Made by a program: the position numbers and the translations under genes. Shown here piece by piece: positions 21,411 through 30,917 of a stretch of 46,220 nucleotides of DNA; the first letter of the stretch is position 1; the number at the start of each line of letters is the position of its first letter. The DNA lies in the IMG/VR virus record IMGVR_UViG_3300009011_000021, positions 1 through 46,220 of that record; one strand, given 5' to 3'. The notes under the pieces are model-generated. The model ran no database searches. It was not told the DNA's origin and was given only the letters and a program-made list of their open reading frames with translations. The DNA comes from a virus.

Positions 21411-21851
21411 ATGGCCAGGCCGACTAAGTATCAGGAGGCGTATGCCGAGCAGGCGCGCAAGCTGTGCTTACTCGGCTACACCGATGTGGAATTAGCTGAC
21501 TTCTTTGAGGTTAGTGAGGCAACAATAAACAACTGGAAACATGAGTTCCCTGAATTTCTGGAGTCCATAAAAAAGGGGAAAGCAGTCGCCGATGGTGAAG
21601 TAGTTGCAAAGCTCTTTCATCGAGCAACTGGTTATGAGCATCCAGAGGATGATATCAGGACTGTTGATGGCTCAATCGTGATCACTCCAACAGTTAAGCA
21701 CTACGCTCCCGATACTACAGCGGCTATATTCTGGCTTAAGAATCGCCAGCCTAAAACATGGCGCGATAAGCAAGAAGTGGAGCAGTCAGGTGATTTGGGT
21801 CTGACAGTCAACATTAAGAGGTTCACACCAGATGGAGATAAATCTTCCTAA
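21411..21851 (+). CDS. terS: Terminase small subunit
   Basis: 146 residues from MARPTKYQEAYAEQARKLCL. AAAGGAGAG lies five bases upstream; the ATG at 21393 is less likely. An HTH (YTDVELADFFEVSEATINNW) is followed by oligomerisation helices and the tail PTVKHYAPDTTAAIFWLKNR QPKTWRDK, common to small terminases of this kind. It selects phage DNA for packaging with the large subunit that overlaps its end. Confidence 0.92.
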   Translation: MARPTKYQEAYAEQARKLCLLGYTDVELADFFEVSEATINNWKHEFPEFLESIKKGKAVADGEVVAKLFHRATGYEHPEDDIRTVDGSIVITPTVKHYAPDTTAAIFWLKNRQPKTWRDKQEVEQSGDLGLTVNIKRFTPDGDKSS

Positions 21852-23157
21852 CAACTGGTCACCTCGCCACTACCAGATGCCTCTATGGGGCGCTCTCGAG
21901 TCAGGGATTAAACGTGCAGTAGTTTGCTGGCCACGTCGCGCTGGTAAGGACGATCTCTGCCTGCACTGGTCTGCTATTCAATGCATGACAAAGGTTGGCA
22001 ACTACATCCACTGCCTACCGCAAGCCAACCAAGCACGCCGAGCTATATGGGATGCAGTAAACCCACACTCTGGGCGTCGACGTATCGATGAAGCTTTTCC
22101 TGAAGCTATACGCGCATCAGTTCGCACAGATGAGATGAAGATCACCTTCGTCAATGGCTCAACATGGCAGGTTGTCGGCTCTGACAACTACTCGGCGCTT
22201 ATCGGTTCTGCATACCTTGGTGTTGTGTTCTCTGAATACGCGCTTAGCAACCCAAACGCTTACGCATTCCTTCGACCTATTCTGGCAGAAAACGGTGGGT
22301 GGGCTTTATTCATTTCAACCCCCCGCGGCAGAAATCACTTCCACAAACTATTCCTTGGCGCAGAGAAGAGTGATGGCTGGTTTGCAGAGCATCTATCTGC
22401 AGAGACTACTGGGCACATTAAATCAGAAGTCCTGGCTAATGAGCTGGCAGAGATGATTGATGAACGCGGAGAGGAAGAGGGGAAAGCGCTATACGAGCAG
22501 GAATATCTTTGCTCATGGGATGCGGCGATACCAGGCGCTTACTACTCGCGACTTCTCGCTACAGCAACCAAAGAAGAGCGCGTTACGAACGTGCCATATG
22601 ACCCAGCGTTTCCTGTCTACACAGCGTGGGACTTGGGTATAGGCGACTCTACTGCCATCTGGTTTGCACAGATGATTGGCAGGGAAATGCGCGTTATCGA
22701 CTTCTACGAGGCTTCAGGTGTTGGCCTAGACCATTACGCCAAGGTTATCAAAGACAAGCCATACAGCTACGAGAGGCACATTCTGCCTCACGATGTAATG
22801 GCATCAGAACTTGGAACTGGGACAACGCGATTCGAAACGCTAAGAAAGCTGGGGATTAGATCAGAGGTATTACCAGCATCTCGTGTTGATGACGGTATCA
22901 GCGCGGTTCGCATGCTTCTTCCTCGTTGCTGGTTCGACAAGACCAAGTGCGAGAAGGGGCTCAACGCCCTAGCACAGTATCAGCGTGAATGGGACGAGAA
23001 GGCTAAATCCTATAAGCCACGTCCGCTTCATGACTGGACGTCACACGCATCTGATGCTTTCCGCTATCTCGCAGTCGGCACAGAGCGCTTCAGGCCAGAG
23101 AAGCGAGACCGCAATCGGCCTCAAATGGCTAACACAGAATACAACCTCTTCGGGTGA
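21832..23157 (+). CDS. terL: Terminase large subunit
   Basis: 441 residues. ATPase: Walker A CWPRRAGKD (32-40), Walker B LGVVFSEYA (~129-137). Nuclease: TAWDLGIGDSTAIW (D267 region), HDVMASELG (~320) and HDWTSHASDAFRY (~400). It pumps DNA into the prohead and cuts it; headful packaging is usual for this group, but the cutting mode cannot be read from sequence. Confidence 0.96.
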   Translation: MEINLPNNWSPRHYQMPLWGALESGIKRAVVCWPRRAGKDDLCLHWSAIQCMTKVGNYIHCLPQANQARRAIWDAVNPHSGRRRIDEAFPEAIRASVRTDEMKITFVNGSTWQVVGSDNYSALIGSAYLGVVFSEYALSNPNAYAFLRPILAENGGWALFISTPRGRNHFHKLFLGAEKSDGWFAEHLSAETTGHIKSEVLANELAEMIDERGEEEGKALYEQEYLCSWDAAIPGAYYSRLLATATKEERVTNVPYDPAFPVYTAWDLGIGDSTAIWFAQMIGREMRVIDFYEASGVGLDHYAKVIKDKPYSYERHILPHDVMASELGTGTTRFETLRKLGIRSEVLPASRVDDGISAVRMLLPRCWFDKTKCEKGLNALAQYQREWDEKAKSYKPRPLHDWTSHASDAFRYLAVGTERFRPEKRDRNRPQMANTEYNLFG

Positions 23158-23160
23158 ATC

Positions 23161-23406
23161 ATGAGCGAAGCATTAAAACCAGTCACTGCAATTATCGGTG
23201 GGGTTGGTAGTGCGCTTGGTTTAGGTAGCACAGCGACTCCAACCATTAAGACAGCAGATCCAATTCAACAGGATGCGTCAATCAGTCAGGCAGATGATGT
23301 GCTACGTCGCCGGCAGAGGCAAGGCGTAAACGCGAACATGTTGTCAGGGCCAGGCGGCGATAGCTCTTCAAGCTCCACAGGGCAGAAAACTCTTTTAGGT
23401 GGTTAA
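23161..23406 (+). CDS. Small virion-associated protein (81 aa)
   Basis: Starts MSEALKPVTAIIGGVGSALG. A glycine-rich hydrophobic N-terminus, then QDASISQADDVLRRRQRQGV and a serine-rich tail. Similar small proteins with an R-rich repeat sit between terL and portal in epsilon15-like and other podophages. Role unknown; perhaps a neck or head completion factor. Confidence 0.75.
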   Translation: MSEALKPVTAIIGGVGSALGLGSTATPTIKTADPIQQDASISQADDVLRRRQRQGVNANMLSGPGGDSSSSSTGQKTLLGG

Positions 23407-23407
23407 G

Positions 23408-25063
23408 ATGGATAAAAGCCAGGAAGAAATGCTGAACCAGATTATGCGTGACCAGTCCTCTATGGAGGTATCGCGTAAGACATGGGAGCAGCATTGGGAG
23501 GAAGTCGCGGAACGCTGCCTGCCTCGCGCTTCTGGCTTCACCCGGAAGAAGCAAGATGGCTCGAAGCGTAACGAGAAAGCGATAGATTCAACTCCAATCC
23601 TTGCCCTTGAGCGATTTGCGGCAGCAATGGAGTCAGTCATCACCCCGCGCACACAAACGTGGCATGGGCTGCAGAACGAACGATTCGCTGATGACAGTGA
23701 GGTTCAGGAGTATTACGAAGAATGTACCAAGGTGCTGTTCAGGGTGCGCTATGCACCTCATGCGAACTTCGCCAACCAACAGAGCGAGAACTACGTATCT
23801 GTAGGAGCATTTGGCAATGGCTGCATCTTCGTAGATGAAGTTCCGGGAAAGGGTACGCGGTATATCTGCTACCCGCTGCAGGAAATTTACTTCGAAGAAA
23901 ACTATCAGGGCATTATTGACCTGGTGCATCGCAAGTTCTGTCTCACCGCTCGCCAGGCTGTCCAGCAGTTTGGTAAAGGCAATCTTCCTGACTTCATTCA
24001 ACGAGCTTCTGAAAACTCACCGCTTACTAAGTATGAGTTCGTACATCGGGTGTGGCCTAACGATAACGTTCGCTACGGTGCTGACGGAGAGCCTGTTCCT
24101 GGTCCTGATGGCATGCCATGGAAGTCGGTATATATAAGCCTGTCGGGCAAGAAGTTAGTCCGCGAAAGTGGCTATCACACGATGCCTTATTGCATCGCAC
24201 GCTACTACAAATCGCCCGGTGAAACATACGGTCGTGGGCCAGGCATGACGGCGTTGCCTGATATCAAAGTCCTGAATGAGATGAACAAAGAGACGCTCAT
24301 AGGCGCTCAACTGGCTAACCGTCCTCCTGTTCTGGTTGCTGATGATGGTGTTCTTGATGCCTTCTCACTTGTGCCTGGTAGCATCAACGCGGGGGCAGTC
24401 AGCCCGACAGGGTCGCCTCTTGCGTTGCCATTCAATACTGGCTCTCAACCGCAACTTGGTCTTGAGATGATGGACCAGAAACGCCAGCTGATTAACGATA
24501 TCTTCCTGGTGACTCTCTTCCAGATCCTGGTTCAGAACCCAAACATGACCGCTACAGAGGCCATGCTAAGGGCGCAGGAGAAGGGGCAGCTATTAGCCCC
24601 TACTGCTGGGCGCATCATGTCCGAGCAGCTTGGCCCTATGATTGAGCGTGAGGTTGACATCTGCGCTCGCATGGGCCTGTTCCCTGACCCACCTCGACAG
24701 CTTCTTGAAGCAGGCATGGAATTCGACATTGACTATAAGTCTCCGTTGATTCGCATGCAGAAGAGCGATGAGGGTTCAGGTATTGCGCAGACGCTTCAGA
24801 TTGCAACATCCGTAGCTCAATTCCAGCCTGACGTTATGCAGATGTTTAAATACGGAGACATCATGCGTGAGTTTGCTGATATCAACGGCATGCCTCGCTC
24901 GCTGCTTCTTGATCCGGAAGAGGAAGCAGTAGCCAAAGCTGCAGCACAGCAACAACAGCAACTGGCAAATCTCCTTCAGGCAGCGCCAAACATCGCAAGC
25001 ACAGCAGACAAACTGGCATCAGCAGAACAGAAATTTAACACCCCGCTTCCCGCACCACAGTAA
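23408..25063 (+). CDS. Portal (head-tail connector) protein
   Basis: 551 residues from MDKSQEEMLNQIMRDQSSME; AGGTGG lies upstream of this ATG and a GTG at 23399 is an alternative. The sequence matches T7-gp8-like head-tail connectors: ITPRTQTWHGL, FGNGCIFVDE, PGETYGRGPGM, and a C-terminal QQQQQLANLLQAAPNIAS barrel helix. Twelve copies form the vertex for DNA entry and exit. Confidence 0.93.
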   Translation: MDKSQEEMLNQIMRDQSSMEVSRKTWEQHWEEVAERCLPRASGFTRKKQDGSKRNEKAIDSTPILALERFAAAMESVITPRTQTWHGLQNERFADDSEVQEYYEECTKVLFRVRYAPHANFANQQSENYVSVGAFGNGCIFVDEVPGKGTRYICYPLQEIYFEENYQGIIDLVHRKFCLTARQAVQQFGKGNLPDFIQRASENSPLTKYEFVHRVWPNDNVRYGADGEPVPGPDGMPWKSVYISLSGKKLVRESGYHTMPYCIARYYKSPGETYGRGPGMTALPDIKVLNEMNKETLIGAQLANRPPVLVADDGVLDAFSLVPGSINAGAVSPTGSPLALPFNTGSQPQLGLEMMDQKRQLINDIFLVTLFQILVQNPNMTATEAMLRAQEKGQLLAPTAGRIMSEQLGPMIEREVDICARMGLFPDPPRQLLEAGMEFDIDYKSPLIRMQKSDEGSGIAQTLQIATSVAQFQPDVMQMFKYGDIMREFADINGMPRSLLLDPEEEAVAKAAAQQQQQLANLLQAAPNIASTADKLASAEQKFNTPLPAPQ

Positions 25064-25072
25064 GAGAAACCC

Positions 25073-25396
25073 ATGACCAAAGAGCTTATTACCGAGCGCT
25101 ACCAACGCGCACGGGAGTTAGCCCTGTCCCGCGCATACCGACGCGTATTTGGTGAGCCTGGTTCACGAACGAAAGAGCAGCAGATGGTGATAGGAGACCT
25201 GATGAACTTCAGCAAGCTCCTCGCCAGCTCTGTGGCTATGTCGAAAGTGACAGGCTCTATCGATACGCACGCAACGATGCTCGCAGAAGGTCGCCGGGAA
25301 GTGGCTCACCGAATCATCAACTACACGACGCTGGATGAGACGCAAATCCTCCTGGCGATTTCGAAAATCAATGAGGCACTAAACAATGAGTCTTGA
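25073..25396 (+). CDS. Hypothetical structural-region protein (107 aa)
   Basis: MTKELITERYQRARELALSR, then LMNFSKLLASSVAMSKVTGS and REVAHRIINYTTLDETQILL. An all-helical protein conserved in position between portal and scaffold in BPP-1/epsilon15-type phages. Function unknown. The next gene starts inside its end. Confidence 0.78.
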   Translation: MTKELITERYQRARELALSRAYRRVFGEPGSRTKEQQMVIGDLMNFSKLLASSVAMSKVTGSIDTHATMLAEGRREVAHRIINYTTLDETQILLAISKINEALNNES

Positions 25397-26066
25397 TTCA
25401 ACTGCTACTGATTCAACTGCGGACACAACGTCGGCAGACACGACGCAGCAGGCAACGACAACGCAGCAAGCGTCAATACTCGGAACCACTCAAACACAAA
25501 CCCAGCAAACGGATTCGACCACCACTGCACAAGAGCAACCAGAGCCATTCCTTAAGGTGCTTCCAGGCGCAGACGATAAGGATGGCTGGTCTGCTCTTTA
25601 CACCAAGATGGGACGCCCTGAAAGCGCTGAAGGCTATGAACTCCCAGTGCTAGAAGGTGATGCGGGTGAGTTTGCAAAAACCACTTCTCAATGGATGCAT
25701 GAAGCTGGGTTGAGCAAGCAGCAAGCACAAGCTCTGGCCACTCACTGGAACTCTCATCAGGCGGCACAGGCTGAAGCTCAACAGGCAGCAATCGCTCAAC
25801 AGGTAGAAAAGGACATGACCTCCATGAAGCAATCGTGGGGTGCTGACTTCGAAGCCAACAGCGCAATCGTACGCTCCGCAGTTAACACCTTCGCACCGCC
25901 TGAATTTATCGAAATGCTCGACAAGTCCGGACTGATTAACAGCCCGGTCATCGCAAACATGTTTCTGAAAATAGGCGCAGCTATCGGCGAGGACAAAGCC
26001 GCTGGAGCGTCTAAAGACCCTTCTCTCTCTGGAGAGAAAACAATCGCACAACGCCTCTGGGGCTGA
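25386..26066 (+). CDS. Capsid scaffolding protein
   Basis: 226 residues. A T/Q/S/D-rich disordered N-terminus (~1-50), then PFLKVLPGADDKDGWSALYT and GRPESAEGYELP, a helical SKQQAQALATHWNSHQAAQA region and a C-terminal KTIAQRLWG tail. The GRPxSAxGY motif is common in scaffold proteins just before major capsid genes. It directs prohead assembly and is lost or cleaved later. Confidence 0.87.
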   Translation: MSLDSTATDSTADTTSADTTQQATTTQQASILGTTQTQTQQTDSTTTAQEQPEPFLKVLPGADDKDGWSALYTKMGRPESAEGYELPVLEGDAGEFAKTTSQWMHEAGLSKQQAQALATHWNSHQAAQAEAQQAAIAQQVEKDMTSMKQSWGADFEANSAIVRSAVNTFAPPEFIEMLDKSGLINSPVIANMFLKIGAAIGEDKAAGASKDPSLSGEKTIAQRLWG

Positions 26067-26094
26067 GTAAAACACAATCTTTTGGAGAATTTAG

Positions 26095-27096
26095 ATGGCT
26101 ACATTAGGTGGAAAGGTCACTTTGCTCGACGTGGCAAAAACCTTAGATCCAGATGGCAAGGCAGCAGCAATTGCTGAACTGCTGTCGCAAGAAAACGAAA
26201 TGCTTATCGATATGCCGTGGTATGAAGGGAACCTCCCTACCGGCCACCGCATTACAACTCGAACCGGTTTGCCGGATGTAATCTTCCGCAAACTAAACGG
26301 AGGTGTTCCACCAAGTAAAGCCACTACTGCGCAGTTAGACGAGGCGTGCGGCATTCTTGAGGGGCGTTCTGAGATTGACGTCGACCTGGCAGACCTGAAT
26401 GGGAATACCGGGTCATTCCGCTTGTCACAAGCTAATGCCTTCATTGAAGCGATGAACCAGACAATGCAAAACACTGTATTGAATGGTGATACCGACATTA
26501 CGCCAGAAGGGTTCCTTGGTCTCTCAAAGCGCTTTAGCTTTGCACCGACCAACGCTACTGGCGCTGCAACGAAGGTGAACGTAATTGATGCTGGCGGCAC
26601 AACCAACCTGACATCTGTTTGGCTGATCGGCTGGGGTGAAAACTCTGTTCATGGCATCTATCCGAAAGGTTCAATGGCCGGACTTACCCATGAAGACCTC
26701 GGAAAAATTGACGCGTTCGACTCCAGCAACAACCGTTTCCGTGCGTATGGCGATCTGTACAAATGGAAATGCGGTATTGCGATGAAGGATTGGCGTTATG
26801 TTGTCCGCATCGCGAATATCGATACGGTAGCGCTTACCAAAAACGCCTCTGCCGGTGCTGACCTTATCGACCTCCTGACGCAAGCTCTGGAAAAAATCCA
26901 CAGCCTGTCGGGTGTGTCTCCTGCGTTCTATGCTAACCGTACCATTCGCGGATTCCTGCGCCGCCAGAACGTGAACAAAGTCGCAAACGGCACCTTGCAA
27001 TATGAAATGGTCGGCGGTAAGCCAGTGACCATGTTTGCAGAGGTTCCATTCCGCCGCGTTGATGCGCTGACCAACAACGAAACTCGCGTGGTTTAA
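26095..27096 (+). CDS. Major capsid protein (epsilon15 gp7-like, HK97 fold)
   Basis: 333 residues, close to the 335 of epsilon15 gp7. MATLGGKVTLLDVAKTLDPD, then NLPTGHRITTRTGLPDVIFR, FLGLSKRFSFAPTN and HSLSGVSPAFYANRTIRGFL. This is the BPP-1/epsilon15 lineage of HK97-fold capsid proteins, in which there is no covalent crosslinking and a cement protein stabilises the shell. That cement gene follows. GGAG precedes the ATG. Confidence 0.95.
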   Translation: MATLGGKVTLLDVAKTLDPDGKAAAIAELLSQENEMLIDMPWYEGNLPTGHRITTRTGLPDVIFRKLNGGVPPSKATTAQLDEACGILEGRSEIDVDLADLNGNTGSFRLSQANAFIEAMNQTMQNTVLNGDTDITPEGFLGLSKRFSFAPTNATGAATKVNVIDAGGTTNLTSVWLIGWGENSVHGIYPKGSMAGLTHEDLGKIDAFDSSNNRFRAYGDLYKWKCGIAMKDWRYVVRIANIDTVALTKNASAGADLIDLLTQALEKIHSLSGVSPAFYANRTIRGFLRRQNVNKVANGTLQYEMVGGKPVTMFAEVPFRRVDALTNNETRVV

Positions 27097-27105
27097 GGAG
27101 CCCAT

Positions 27106-27555
27106 ATGTACGTCGATAAGTTTGCCGAGTTTTCTGATATCCAGGCGGTGACGGCCACCGCCATTTCAACAAACGTCATGGACTTAAATCCAGCTTTCAA
27201 GCTAAACACCAATGGCGTGGATATTGGTACTGGTCAGGATGTTTATCTCATCGTGCAAGTTGACGTTGCGGCTGCAGCAGCAGGTGCTGCAACGGTAGTT
27301 GTCACTCTGGAGTCATCTTCGGCTGCGGGCCTGACATCTTCCAATGTCCATCTAACAAGCAAGACGTTAGCTCTGACGGACATGACTGCAGGTAAAACTC
27401 TGATGGCTGTTAAGCTGCCTACTGATACGTATCTCCGCTTCCTGGGTGTGCGATACACAGTGGCGACCGGCCCTCTCACTGGTGGCTCATTCTCTGCATT
27501 CCTGACAACGGACGTTCAGGCGTACCGCGCTTACGCCAGGAACTACGTAGCATAA
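27106..27555 (+). CDS. Capsid cement protein, Bbp16 family
   Basis: 149 residues, MYVDKFAEFSDIQAVTATAI, then AAAAGAATVVVTLESSSAAG and FSAFLTTDVQAYRAYARNYV. Matches the Bbp16-type jellyroll cement proteins that trimerise on the capsid surface of BPP-1-like phages. It is immediately followed by a small terminator-like hairpin. Confidence 0.9.
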   Translation: MYVDKFAEFSDIQAVTATAISTNVMDLNPAFKLNTNGVDIGTGQDVYLIVQVDVAAAAAGAATVVVTLESSSAAGLTSSNVHLTSKTLALTDMTAGKTLMAVKLPTDTYLRFLGVRYTVATGPLTGGSFSAFLTTDVQAYRAYARNYVA

Positions 27556-27559
27556 TTAT

Positions 27560-27582
27560 AGGGGCTTCGGCCCCTTCTTCAT
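27560..27582 (+). terminator. Terminator-like hairpin after the cement gene
   Basis: AGGGGC-TTCG-GCCCCT with a very stable UUCG loop, then TCTTC rather than a T run. Probably a partial terminator or 3' stabiliser that keeps head protein mRNA in excess over tail mRNA. Confidence 0.6.
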
Positions 27583-27592
27583 TTGGTGAGAT

Positions 27593-28198
27593 ATGGCTAC
27601 CAGAATCGAGATCATCAACAGAGCATTAACGAAACTAGGAAGTGATCGACTGATGAGCGAGGCTGACGACAATGCCGCATCTCGCGCAGTTGAAGCCATC
27701 TATGACGGAACACTGGAAACTCTTCTGCGTACGTACAGATGGTCATTTGCTATTAAGCGAGCACAGTTAGCGCAACTTACTGAAGAGCCAGCATTCGGTT
27801 ATCAGTTTATGTATCAACTCCCTTCCGACTGCATTCGCATTGATGCTGTCACAGATGATGTGCATCTGGACTGGTTCAATCACGAATGGTCAAGCTATCG
27901 CCTTCCGATACCTCGCTATCAGGTTGAAGGCAGAACAATCGTCACAGATATGAGCGCCGTCTTTATGCGCTATGGCGCACGCATGCCAGACCCAACAACA
28001 TATGACGAGGCGTTCACAGAAGCGTTTTCCTGCAAACTTGCAGTTGAGCTATGCGAAACCATTACACAGTCTTCTACTAAGAAGCAGGCTGCACTACAGG
28101 ACTTCTCATCGGCTATCTCCGCAGCTCGAAGCGCTAGCGCTATTGAACGGCCACCCATTAATCAGCAAGACACTTCCTGGTTCACATCGAGGTTATAA
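27593..28198 (+). CDS. Tail tubular protein A-like (T7 gp11-type adaptor)
   Basis: 201 residues. IEIINRALTKLGSDRLMSEA, then LRTYRWSFAIKRAQLA and QFMYQLPSDCIRIDAVTDD, the classic adaptor pattern. It forms the ring between portal and nozzle. The gene ends one base before the next begins. Confidence 0.9.
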   Translation: MATRIEIINRALTKLGSDRLMSEADDNAASRAVEAIYDGTLETLLRTYRWSFAIKRAQLAQLTEEPAFGYQFMYQLPSDCIRIDAVTDDVHLDWFNHEWSSYRLPIPRYQVEGRTIVTDMSAVFMRYGARMPDPTTYDEAFTEAFSCKLAVELCETITQSSTKKQAALQDFSSAISAARSASAIERPPINQQDTSWFTSRL

Positions 28199-30505
28199 AT
28201 GCCATCTACATCACCCGCCATCAATAGCTTTAATGCCGGTGAGTTTTCCCCGTTGATGATGGGGCAGACTGATTTCCAGAAATGGAAAAGCGGCTGCAAG
28301 AAGATGCTTAATTTCATTCCTCGCTCGCAAGGGCCAGCAGAGCGCCGAGGTGGCACGTACTTTGTCAGTGAAGTGAAAGGCTCCCCCAATAAAGTGTGGT
28401 TGGCTAAGTTCGAGTACAACACGACCCAGGCATTCATTCTTGAGTTCGGTCCAGGGTATGTTCGCTTCTTCCAGAATCATGGCGTCGCAATGAGCGGGTC
28501 TTCTCCGCTAGAAATTTCATCGCCATTCACTGCAGCAGACCTGACTAACGATGATGGTGGCTTTGGCCTTTCTATGGTGCAAAGCGCAGATGTTATTTAT
28601 ATCTGCACGCATGCTGGTAACAAGCCTCCGTACAAGCTATCTCGAATTAGTAATACTAACTGGACGCTTTTGCCTTTTGACTATGCCAATGCTGGCGGCC
28701 CATTTGAAACCATTAACTCTGATCGCACAGTAACGGTCTATACAAATCAGTTTCGCGTATGGTCATCTGATGGTGCTACGCGGCCAGATGGGACGCCGAC
28801 AACAACCAGCCTCTGCACGATCACGTCAAACTCTCCAATCTTTTCTAGTGGAGATGTTGGTGGTCTTTTTTACATTGGTTCAGTAACAGATAACACAGAT
28901 AACGGCACGGTTGGATTTGATGGTCGAATTCTCTCATGGGAGCCGCAGATCAATTATCGTCCCGGTCAGTTCACTCGCAGTGATGGCAAATATTATGAAG
29001 CCATAATGACCGCCGACGCGTTAACTGGCAGCGTGCAGCCTACATGGACTGCTGGCACTCACAATGACGGCTCACCGGGCGTCCCATGGCGGTACTCCAA
29101 TGGAGGGTGGGGTGTCATTCAGATAACGTCTGTGACTAGCTCTACCGTTGCTGTTGGTAAGGTCTTACAGGAATTACCACCTCCAGTATCAAGCTCTGTT
29201 GGTAAGACATATTCGTGGGCGTTTGGCGAGTGGTCGAATACTAAAGGTTTTCCCACTAAAGTCGCATTTTATAAGGGGAGGCTGGTCTTTGCAGGGCGGA
29301 ACAGGCTCTGGTTCTCCGTTGCATCAGACTACGAAAACTTCACACCAATGACTGATGGCTATCAGGTGCAAACAGATGACGGGATTAATGTCCAGGTAGA
29401 GGCCGATGCAACGAACACAATCCAGTGGCTTGCATCAAGTTCATCTCTATTAGTTGGCACAGCAAACAGTGAATTATCCTGTTCGCCGTCAACAACTACC
29501 GCGGCGTTTGGGCCCGACAACATTCAGATAACTCAAGAGTCTAAATATGGCTCAAAGGGCGTCAACTCGATCATCGTTGGCGATACGGTGCTGTTTATCC
29601 AGCGAGCAGGTAGAAAGGTAAGAGCGGTAACAGCCGACTATCAGAGCGCATCTTATAGCTCGGTAGACCTGTCTGTGATTGCAGAGCACATCACATCTAC
29701 TGGTATATCTGATTTCGCATGGCAGCAGGAGCCTGATTGTGTTGTTTGGGTAGTATTGAAAAGCGGAGAGCTCGTTGGTCTGACATACAACGCAGAGCAA
29801 GAGGTGATCGCCTGGCATCGTCATGACGTCAGTGGCTTTGTTGAGTCTGTGGCCTCAATACCAGATCCGAATGGCAACCGTGATGATTTGTGGATTGTTG
29901 TTCGCAGAACCATTAATGGCGCTACAAAGCGATATGTTGAGTACATGCACTCAACATGGGATGCATACACAGAATCTCTAGGAGAGGCGTTCTACGTAGA
30001 TTGCGGGCTGTTATATAACGGGAGCGCTACAACAACCCTATCTGGACTTGGTCATCTCGAAGGCGAGACGGTATCAATATTGACTGATGGAGCAGTACAT
30101 CCAGACCGCGTTGTCACTTCAGGGGCTATTAGCCTCGACTGGGAAACATCCAGAGCTAGTGTAGGACTTCCTTTCACTTCAGAACTGGTGACCCTTCCTA
30201 TTGAGGCTGGCGGGACTGCAGGAACTGCGCAGAGCAAAACTAAGCGTGTCAATGAGATGGCGATTCGTTTTGTAAATACCCTTGGCGGCAAGTCTGGAAT
30301 AGAAGGCAACCAGTATCTGGATACCATTCCATCACGAGATTATCACGACCTAATGGACCAGGGGCCTGGTGCATTCACTGACGACAGAAAGCTCGTCATG
30401 CCTAGCCAGTACGACACAAATGCATGTGTTCGTGTTGTTCAGGCGCAGCCTTTGCCGATGACTGTGTGTGCAATGTATCCACGAATCTGGACGACAGGCG
30501 AATGA
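28199..30505 (+). CDS. Tail tubular protein B-like (nozzle)
   Basis: 768 residues, a T7 gp12-type nozzle: INSFNAGEFSPLMMGQTDFQ, then NFIPRSQGPAERRGGTYFVS, SWAFGEWSNTKGFPTKVAFY KGRLVFAGR and IIVGDTVLFIQRAGRKVRAV. Beta-propeller-rich. Forms the tail tip to which tailspikes attach. Confidence 0.92.
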   Translation: MPSTSPAINSFNAGEFSPLMMGQTDFQKWKSGCKKMLNFIPRSQGPAERRGGTYFVSEVKGSPNKVWLAKFEYNTTQAFILEFGPGYVRFFQNHGVAMSGSSPLEISSPFTAADLTNDDGGFGLSMVQSADVIYICTHAGNKPPYKLSRISNTNWTLLPFDYANAGGPFETINSDRTVTVYTNQFRVWSSDGATRPDGTPTTTSLCTITSNSPIFSSGDVGGLFYIGSVTDNTDNGTVGFDGRILSWEPQINYRPGQFTRSDGKYYEAIMTADALTGSVQPTWTAGTHNDGSPGVPWRYSNGGWGVIQITSVTSSTVAVGKVLQELPPPVSSSVGKTYSWAFGEWSNTKGFPTKVAFYKGRLVFAGRNRLWFSVASDYENFTPMTDGYQVQTDDGINVQVEADATNTIQWLASSSSLLVGTANSELSCSPSTTTAAFGPDNIQITQESKYGSKGVNSIIVGDTVLFIQRAGRKVRAVTADYQSASYSSVDLSVIAEHITSTGISDFAWQQEPDCVVWVVLKSGELVGLTYNAEQEVIAWHRHDVSGFVESVASIPDPNGNRDDLWIVVRRTINGATKRYVEYMHSTWDAYTESLGEAFYVDCGLLYNGSATTTLSGLGHLEGETVSILTDGAVHPDRVVTSGAISLDWETSRASVGLPFTSELVTLPIEAGGTAGTAQSKTKRVNEMAIRFVNTLGGKSGIEGNQYLDTIPSRDYHDLMDQGPGAFTDDRKLVMPSQYDTNACVRVVQAQPLPMTVCAMYPRIWTTGE

Positions 30506-30915
30506 AGATAATTGATTTTGAACCAGAACACGTTCTGCAACTTACCCCTCAAAAACGTCAATCATATCTAAACCTCTCACTTGAGTACGGGCAATACCTT
30601 GCAACAGGCACGTGCTTTACTGGAATTCATGATGGGAGAGTGGTCGCTATAGGCGGTATTTTGCCAATCTTTGAGGGCCGCGGATTCCTTCATTTGATAG
30701 TAGCGGATGGAATTCCACACCAGTGGGTAAAGCTCTACCGTGCAGCCAGGAGATTGATTAAAGCTGTCGAAGGTGAATACGTGAGGCTTGAGGCATTGAG
30801 TACATTCCCAGAGGCTGACAGGTGGCATGAATTGCTTGGCTTTGAGTTTGAGGGAGTCCTCCGAAAGGTAATGCCTGACGGATCTGACGCTAAGTCATAC
30901 AGCATTGTGAGGTAG
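30502..30915 (+). CDS. GNAT-like internal virion protein
   Basis: 137 residues from MKIIDFEPEHVLQLTPQKRQ, overlapping the previous stop. The GRVVAIGGILPIFEGRGFLH segment and ALSTFPEADRWHELLGFEFE look like an acetyltransferase (GNAT) fold, as for T7 gp13-like proteins in the same position. Enzyme activity is uncertain; probably structural or needed for assembly. Confidence 0.8.
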   Translation: MKIIDFEPEHVLQLTPQKRQSYLNLSLEYGQYLATGTCFTGIHDGRVVAIGGILPIFEGRGFLHLIVADGIPHQWVKLYRAARRLIKAVEGEYVRLEALSTFPEADRWHELLGFEFEGVLRKVMPDGSDAKSYSIVR

Positions 30916-30917
30916 AT

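Noticed and set aside
25393-26077. Several overlapping ORFs in the scaffold region on both strands
   Set aside because: The scaffold frame has a typical low-complexity N-terminus and conserved motifs; the others are R- or C-rich and look like shadow translations.
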